Source of the DNA: CAWBCR01 sp963787375
GTDB lineage: Bacteria > Chloroflexota > Anaerolineae > Aggregatilineales > UBA3940
DNA length: 64,000 bases
NCBI GenBank assembly: GCA_963787375.1
Contig: CAWBCR010000002.1
Coordinates: 62,001-126,000, forward strand
Reading direction: 5' to 3'
This document shows positions 59,257 to 64,000 of this stretch, one piece after another. Below the pieces are notes generated by a model. It was not told the DNA's origin. It did not search any database and worked only from the letters and a program-made list of their open reading frames with translations. Within the stretch, counting starts at the first letter, position 1. Every line of letters starts with the position of its first letter. The position numbers and the translations under genes were made by a program.

Positions 59257-60174
59257 TCAGGCGTGGGCCGCGCCGCGAATCGCGTCGAGCGCGGCGACGT
59301 CGTGAGCGGCCAGCCAGCCGTCAAGCTCGGACAGCACGCGGCGCAGCCCGGCTGCGCCGTGCCGGTGGGCCGCCGACGCCAGCCCGACCGCCGTCGCACC
59401 GGCCATGATCATCTCGACCGCGTCGCGGCCATGCAGCACACCCCCCGTCCCGATGATCGGCACGTCCAGCGCCTCGTATAACTCGTAGACCATCCGTATG
59501 GCGACAGGCCGCAGCGCCGCGCCCGATACGCCACCCGTCCGGTTGCTGAGCACCGGGCGGCGCGTTTCCACGTCGATGACCATGCCTGGCATCGTGTTCG
59601 ACACGGTGAGCATGTCAGCCCCGGCGTCGACGACCGCCCGCGCGATCTCGACCAGGTTCGGCACGTTGGGGGCCAGCTTGACGCTGATCGGACAGGTGAG
59701 GGCTTTACGCGCGGCGGCGGTCGCGGCGGCGGCAGTGGCGCACTGCGTGGCGAACGGCGCGCCAAGCTCAGCGTCAACGTTGGGGCACGAGATGTTGACC
59801 TCGACCATCTCCGGCTCGACCTGCGCGATGGTGCGCGCAACATCATAATAGCGGGCGGCGGTGTCGGCGAAGATGCTGGCGATGAGCGTCACGCCATGCT
59901 GCGCGAGGTCGGCTTTGAGCGCGCGCAGCGGCGCGATGGAGTCCTCCGCGCCGGGGTTCGCCAGTCCCACAGCATTGATCAGCCCCTCGCCCCAGTCGTG
60001 AAGGGTTGGCTCAGGGTGGCCGGTGCGCGGCTCCGGACCGATGGAGTTCATGGTCAGCGCACCGATCCCACTCTCGGCGAGGCGCACGGCCTCCTGCCCC
60101 CACGGGCTGGCGGCCAGCACCAGCGGCGAGCGCAGCGTGAGGGGGCCGAGGCGGGTGATCAGGTCGGGCAGCAT
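59257..60174 (-). CDS. pyrD: Dihydroorotate dehydrogenase, class 1
   Basis: 305 residues. FMN enzyme oxidising dihydroorotate to orotate. Motifs: GPLTLRSPLVLAAS opening, NAVGLANPG, catalytic Cys in VNISCPNVD (Ser in class 2), SVKLAPNVPNLVEIA, TVSNTMPGM and GTGGVLHGRDAVEMIMAGATAVGLASA. The class 1B type (NAD-linked with PyrK) is likely but no pyrK is adjacent. It is the last gene of the pyrB-F-E-D operon. Confidence 0.92.
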   Translation of the reverse strand: MLPDLITRLGPLTLRSPLVLAASPWGQEAVRLAESGIGALTMNSIGPEPRTGHPEPTLHDWGEGLINAVGLANPGAEDSIAPLRALKADLAQHGVTLIASIFADTAARYYDVARTIAQVEPEMVEVNISCPNVDAELGAPFATQCATAAAATAAARKALTCPISVKLAPNVPNLVEIARAVVDAGADMLTVSNTMPGMVIDVETRRPVLSNRTGGVSGAALRPVAIRMVYELYEALDVPIIGTGGVLHGRDAVEMIMAGATAVGLASAAHRHGAAGLRRVLSELDGWLAAHDVAALDAIRGAAHA

Positions 60175-60180
60175 GAGCGC

Positions 60181-60822
60181 TTATTCGGCCTCGTCTTCGG
60201 GCGTGGTGTCGTGCTGCTCCTTGAGCCACGCGCTAACGAAATCGTGCTGGGAGGTTGTCATGCGGTCCAGCTCAAGCAGCGTGTCGAGGATGTCGCGCAG
60301 TGTCAGTAGGTGGTGGACGTGGTAACCCTTCTTCTCAAGTACAGCCGCGCCACCCATCTGCCGGTCGACGATGACCATCACGTCGGTAATCTTGAGGCGG
60401 ACGGCTTCCAGCAGGGCCAGCGCTTCCAGCTTGCTGTGCGCTTTGGAGATCACATCGTCGATGACCAGCACACACTCGCCGGGCTTGTAGCTACCCTCGA
60501 TGTAGCGGCTGGTGCCGTGCTGCTTGACGTCGGGGCGCGGGTAGATCAGCGGGATGTCGGCGGTGATGCTGAAGGCGACGCCAATCGGCAGGCCAGCCAT
60601 CGGGATGGCAGCCAGCCGGTCGAACGTCAGGTGGGCGGCTTCGGCCTGCATCATGCGCGCCACGCGGCGCAGGGTGGCCGGTCGATTGACCAGCAGGCGC
60701 AGGTCGAGGTAGACCGGCGATGTGACACCGGACTTGAGCGTGAACTCGCCAAACTGGATCGCGCCCAGATCGTGCAGGCTGATGATCAGGGACTCTTTAT
60801 CGATCACGGGTTGTTTCCTCAC
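60181..60822 (-). CDS. pyrE: Orotate phosphoribosyltransferase
   Basis: 213 residues. Transfers PRPP's phosphoribosyl group to orotate. Motifs: FTLKSGVTSPVYLDLR and the PRPP-binding VLVIDDVISKAHSK. The usual end of that motif is DD-(V/L)-(I/V)-T/S-x-G-x-S; here the glycine is replaced (KAHSK), a deviation worth noting. The start overlaps the end of pyrF by four bases. Confidence 0.9.
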   Translation of the reverse strand: MRKQPVIDKESLIISLHDLGAIQFGEFTLKSGVTSPVYLDLRLLVNRPATLRRVARMMQAEAAHLTFDRLAAIPMAGLPIGVAFSITADIPLIYPRPDVKQHGTSRYIEGSYKPGECVLVIDDVISKAHSKLEALALLEAVRLKITDVMVIVDRQMGGAAVLEKKGYHVHHLLTLRDILDTLLELDRMTTSQHDFVSAWLKEQHDTTPEDEAE

Positions 60823-61652
60823 CCTCTGGTTGCGTTGATGGCCTGCTGCAATTGTAACGCAGCCTTGCGCGCCGCGTCAGGGTAATCGGGGCCGGATGAG
60901 GCGTACAGGATCGCGCGTGATGTGCTGATCAGCGGGCCGGGGCCGCCCGCCGCCGCGCCAAAGCGCACCGCTGCGTCCAGCTCGCCGCCCTGGGCGCCGA
61001 CGCCGGGCACGAGGAACGGCAGGCCGGGTGCGAGCGCGCGGATGTGTTTCAGGTCCGCGGGATGTGTCGCGCCGACGACCAGCCCAACCGTGCTGTGCGG
61101 ATAGGCGGTGGCCCAGCCCTGCGCCGCCGCCACGACCTGCTCGTACAGATGTGGCGCTGCGCCGGGATGGTCCTGAAAGCGGGCCGCGCCGGGATTACTG
61201 GTGCGGGCCAGCACATACAGCCCCACGCCGTCGTAGGCCTCCAGCAGCGGCGTGACAGCGTCCTCGCCGACGTAGGGGCTGACGGTCAGCGCGTCGACGC
61301 CAAAGGCAGCAAACGCCGCCTGCCCGTACATCGCCTGCGTGCTGCCGATGTCGCCCCACTTGGCGTCGAGCAGCACCGGGGTTCCGGATGGGACGGCGGC
61401 CAGCGTGTCTTCGAGCGCCCTGACGCCCGCCGAGCCGTGCGACAGGAAAAAACCGAGATTGGGTTTGAAGGCGCAGGCGATGTCGGCGGTGGCGGCGATG
61501 ATCTGCTTGCAGAACGCCGCCAGGCCTAGCGACCCGGCGAGGTCGGGCAGGGACGGCATGCGCGCCGGGTCGGGGTCCAACCCGACGCACAGCCACGAGT
61601 TGTTGTGCGCCTGTGCGGCGATGAGCTTGTCTCGGAAGGCGGCTGGTTTCAT
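60819..61652 (-). CDS. pyrF: Orotidine 5'-phosphate decarboxylase, type 2
   Basis: About 277 residues from ATG 61652 (AAAGGAC upstream). LCVGLDPDPARMP opening, LDAKWGDIGSTQAMYG (catalytic Asp-x-Lys...Asp of the long, mycobacterial-type form) and VPGVGAQGGELDAAVRFG at the phosphate site. Makes UMP in the last step of the pathway. Its stop overlaps the pyrE start. Confidence 0.93.
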   Translation of the reverse strand: MKPAAFRDKLIAAQAHNNSWLCVGLDPDPARMPSLPDLAGSLGLAAFCKQIIAATADIACAFKPNLGFFLSHGSAGVRALEDTLAAVPSGTPVLLDAKWGDIGSTQAMYGQAAFAAFGVDALTVSPYVGEDAVTPLLEAYDGVGLYVLARTSNPGAARFQDHPGAAPHLYEQVVAAAQGWATAYPHSTVGLVVGATHPADLKHIRALAPGLPFLVPGVGAQGGELDAAVRFGAAAGGPGPLISTSRAILYASSGPDYPDAARKAALQLQQAINATRG

Positions 61653-61680
61653 GAGGCGGTCCTTTGTGCGATGGCTGGCA

Positions 61681-61703
61681 GGGGGCACCCCTCACGGGTG
61701 CCC
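61681..61703. repeat. Hairpin between pyrB and pyrF
   Basis: ggggcaccc/gggtgcccc-type stem with a short loop. It may shape mRNA stability between the two genes; it has no T-run. Confidence 0.5.
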
Positions 61704-61728
61704 CAACGACAAACCAAGTTGATAAGGG

Positions 61729-62709
61729 TCAGGCCCGGCCCAGTACGGCGGCTAACAGCGCCATACGGATGAAGACGCCGTTCTGCATCTGGCGGAAGTA
61801 GGCCGCGCGCGGGTCCTCGTCGACGTCGTAGCTGATCTCGCCGACGCGGGGCAGGGGGTGCATCACCACCATCTCCTGTTTGGCGTGGGTGAGCAGCTCG
61901 GGCGTGATGGTGTACGCGCCCTTCACCTGCTCGTAGTCCGCCAGATCGGTGAAGCGCTCCTTCTGCACGCGGGTGACGTACAGCACGTCGACCTCGCCGA
62001 TAACGTCCATCACGTCGGTGTGCTCGGTGAACGTCTCGTCCGCCGCGGAGACCTCGTCGCGGATCTCCTCCGGCATGCGCAGCAGGCGCGGCGAGACGAA
62101 GCGGAAGGTGACATTGCGGTTGAGCAGCAGGCGGGTCAGCGAGTGGACGGTGCGCCCGAAGCGCAGGTCGCCCAGCATGGCGACGTTCAGGTTCTCGATG
62201 CGGCCCAGTTCGCGTTTGATGGTGAAGGCGTCGAGCAGGGCCTGCGTGGGGTGCTCGCCGACGCCGTCGCCGGCGTTGATGATCGGCTTGGCGGCCCAGT
62301 GCGCGGCTTCTGCCGCCGCGCCGACTTCGGGATGGCGCAGCACGATCACGTCGGCGTAGCACTCCAGCGTGCGGACGGTGTCGGCCAGCAACTCGCCCTT
62401 GCTGACCGACGAGTACTGCACCGAGTTGATCGGGATGACCTGCCCGCCCAGGCGCTGCATCGCCGCCATGAACGACGAGCTGGTGCGCGTGCTGGGTTCG
62501 TAGAATAGATTGGCCATGATCTTGCCCTGCAGCAGGTCTGCGGAGCCGAAGCGCTCGACGAGCGTGCGCATCTCGTCGGCGACGCCGAACACGTAGTCGA
62601 GCAGGGCGGGGCTGAACTGCCGCACCGACAGAATATCCTGGCCGTACAGGCCGTTGGTGGTGTTATCGGACGGGCGTGGCTGTGCGGGCGCGGGGTTGGA
62701 CTGCATCAT
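61729..62709 (-). CDS. pyrB: Aspartate carbamoyltransferase, catalytic chain
   Basis: 326 residues. Carbamoyl-phosphate site FYEPSTRTSSSF, the loop around NSVQYSSVSKGELLADT, INAGDGVGEHPTQALLDAFTI and MHPLPRVGEI. Forms carbamoyl-aspartate, the first committed step of pyrimidine synthesis. First gene of the operon, preceded by an attenuator-like leader. No regulatory pyrI is adjacent. Confidence 0.94.
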   Translation of the reverse strand: MMQSNPAPAQPRPSDNTTNGLYGQDILSVRQFSPALLDYVFGVADEMRTLVERFGSADLLQGKIMANLFYEPSTRTSSSFMAAMQRLGGQVIPINSVQYSSVSKGELLADTVRTLECYADVIVLRHPEVGAAAEAAHWAAKPIINAGDGVGEHPTQALLDAFTIKRELGRIENLNVAMLGDLRFGRTVHSLTRLLLNRNVTFRFVSPRLLRMPEEIRDEVSAADETFTEHTDVMDVIGEVDVLYVTRVQKERFTDLADYEQVKGAYTITPELLTHAKQEMVVMHPLPRVGEISYDVDEDPRAAYFRQMQNGVFIRMALLAAVLGRA

Positions 62710-62958
62710 CGTTGATCCTCCTGTCTATCCTCACCTGTTGTAATTGGCGGGCGCGGGACATAAAAAAACGACCTTTGAACGAAAGCTCAAAGGTCGATAA
62801 AAAGCAGTGCCGGTCGAGAGTCTCTCTCGAACATCATCAAGCTCAGATGTCTCCACCCTCGTCCGATCATAGCTGTGTGTCCTCTCGCACGCCGTCTGGC
62901 CGGCAAAACTGCGTGATTATATCGTGCGGGGCAGGGGGCGCGCAAATTTCGATGCGGA
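62710..62958 (-). promoter_or_regulatory. Leader and promoter of the pyr operon
   Basis: Minus strand: perfect -10 TATAAT (plus 62916-62921) with a weak -35 TTGCGC (plus 62940-62945, 18-bp spacer) starts an mRNA of about 200 nt before pyrB. The leader holds a cgagag/ctctcg hairpin (62813-62830) and then the terminator listed next. The arrangement suggests transcription attenuation, as known for pyr operons, either PyrR-dependent or by NTP sensing. I do not see a clear PyrR-binding loop. Confidence 0.55.
62762..62796 (-). terminator. Attenuator terminator ahead of pyrB
   Basis: Perfect 10-bp stem (plus cgacctttga 62769-62778 with tcaaaggtcg 62787-62796), eight-base loop, then seven T on the minus strand (plus 62762-62768), about 55 bp before the pyrB start. 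Confidence 0.85.
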
Positions 62959-64000
62959 CTACAGAACCAGCAGCCCCAGCACCACTGCGATGATCACGCC
63001 CAATGCGAAACCCGCTACTGCGTCCGACAGGAAATGCACGCCCAGCACGACGCGCGACACCGCCAGCGACAGCCCCCACACGGCCAGCGCCGCGCCGAAC
63101 CACAGCGGCCCGACGATCAGCCCCATAGCAGCCATCGCGCCGCCACGCGCAGCGTGGCCCGACGGGAACGAGTAGGGATCGATGCGGCGGTACATCTCGC
63201 CCCATTTCCCCTCAGGCCGGATGCGGCGGATAATCACCTTGAGAAGCTGCGCCACCAGAAACGTGAGCGTATCGGCGGCCAGCAGCGCCAGCGTGCGGAA
63301 GCGCCATGCTGCGCCGCCCAGCACGAACAGCAGGGCCAGCAGGATCAGGTAGGGCAGCACGTCGCCGCTGTGGGTGACGAGGCTGGCCAGCGCGCGGCGC
63401 TTGCCGGGCTCCTCGGCGATGTTGAGCCGGGCCGATTGGCGCTCGTCGGCATCGGTGAGGTGCGCGCTGACGGCGTGCAGCCGCCCGGTCTGTTCCTCGC
63501 GCCAGCGCGGGGGATGGTTCCGCGCGCGCCACACCCGCCCGACCGGGTAACCGGCCATCTTGGCAAGGTCGCCGGCGACGCGGACGACAGGCACCCACAG
63601 CGCCGCGATGACCTTACCGCCAATGAACAGATCATCCCACAGGCCGGGCAGCCGACGGTAGGGCGTGGCGACCATCGCCAGCCCGCCCGCCACCAGCGCC
63701 AGCAGCCACAGCGGGTTGAGCAGCACACGCGCCCACGACGATCAGCGGCAGCGCGACGAAGTATGTCAGGTAGCGGATCAGGTGGCGGCGCAGGAACAGG
63801 TCGGCCTTGCCATCGCCGCGCGCGTACTGGTAGTACTGCCTGACGAACGCCCGCAGCGACGGGCGCGGGCGGAAATAGGCGACCGCCTCCGGCACAAAGG
63901 CGAATGGCCCGCAGCGGGCGGCGAGGCGGAAGTCGAGGATGAGGTCCTCGCAGAAGTCGATCCACTCCGGGTAGCCGCCGATGTCCTGCACAGCGGCGCG
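62959..64000 (-). CDS. Glycosyltransferase 2 / PAP2 phosphatase fusion, partial (one frameshift)
   Basis: Enters from the right edge. The first part (to about 63630) is the C-terminus of a family 2 glycosyltransferase (GGYPEWIDFCEDLILDFRLA, FRPRPSLRAFVRQYYQYARGDGKADLF, then two membrane helices). It breaks near 63727 by one extra base and continues in the other frame (VLLNPLWLLALVAGG...). Without any stop or good start codon it passes into a PAP2 phosphatase: K-x6-RP in KVIIRRIRPEGKWGEM, PSGH in YSFPSGHAARGG and the SR-x5-H-x3-D motif in SRVVLGVHFLSDAVAG. A fused enzyme could build a lipid-linked glycan and recycle the lipid phosphate. The substrate is unknown. Confidence 0.75.

Overview
The window is GC-rich, gene-dense bacterial chromosome, most likely from the phylum Chloroflexota (class Anaerolineae is my best guess). 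The basis is the many GAF/REC signalling proteins, lipoproteins with Thr/Ala/Pro linkers ahead of WD40 or SGNH-like domains, a single-RRM RNA-binding protein, a thioredoxin-VKOR fusion and a three-domain S1 protein. This assignment comes from gene content; no rRNA or whole-genome comparison was possible. There is no prophage, insertion sequence, CRISPR array or defence island.

Layout. 1-4.3 kb: a minus-strand signalling group (membrane protein cut by the window edge, multi-GAF protein, two response regulators). 4.8-11.5 kb: a frame-broken ATP sulfurylase gene, a phosphodiesterase-superfamily enzyme, a membrane glycosyltransferase, a small lipoprotein, two membrane proteins and a GIY-YIG protein. 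11.5-18.3 kb: an AAA ATPase, a P1 peptidase, a DUF2007-like protein and a two-gene REC/GAF/kinase group preceded by a candidate structured small RNA. 18.7-30.8 kb: hydrolase, inositol-phosphatase-family enzyme, fabG, two cation/proton antiporters, a GH-A-like enzyme coupled to ftsK, and an S1 protein. 31.1-40.3 kb: alr and a conserved translation block (tRNA-Thr-Tyr-Ala-Thr, tuf, rpmG, tRNA-Trp, secE, nusG, rplK, rplA, leader with attenuator, rplJ, rplL), then mgtE with a long leader and the RRM protein. 40.6-49 kb: rny, recX, a second candidate structured RNA, recA, a REC-GAF-PAS-cyclase, the Trx-VKOR protein and a primary-type sigma factor. 49.3-59.2 kb: zinc-ribbon membrane protein, SGNH-like lipoprotein, acyl-AMP ligase, WD40 lipoprotein, a response regulator/HEAT pair behind a CRP-like palindrome, tRNA-Ser, tadA, tRNA-Asn and an OmpR/kinase pair. 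59.2-64 kb: the pyrB-F-E-D operon behind an attenuator, and a GT2-PAP2 fusion cut by the window edge.

Two themes stand out. First, eight genes are frame-broken, nearly always by one extra base, while the protein sequence stays well conserved on both sides; sat alone carries about seven indels. This looks more like insertion-biased consensus error than true decay, so these entries are given as single genes with frameshifts. Second, several leaders or intergenic regions carry well-defined RNA structures: two compact structured RNAs ending in intrinsic terminators (18.4-18.5 kb and 42.9-43.0 kb), attenuators ahead of rplJ and pyrB, and a long mgtE leader faintly resembling the M-box. The strongest candidates for something undescribed are the two structured RNAs and the kinase-like protein that lacks its phospho-acceptor histidine next to a true hybrid kinase.
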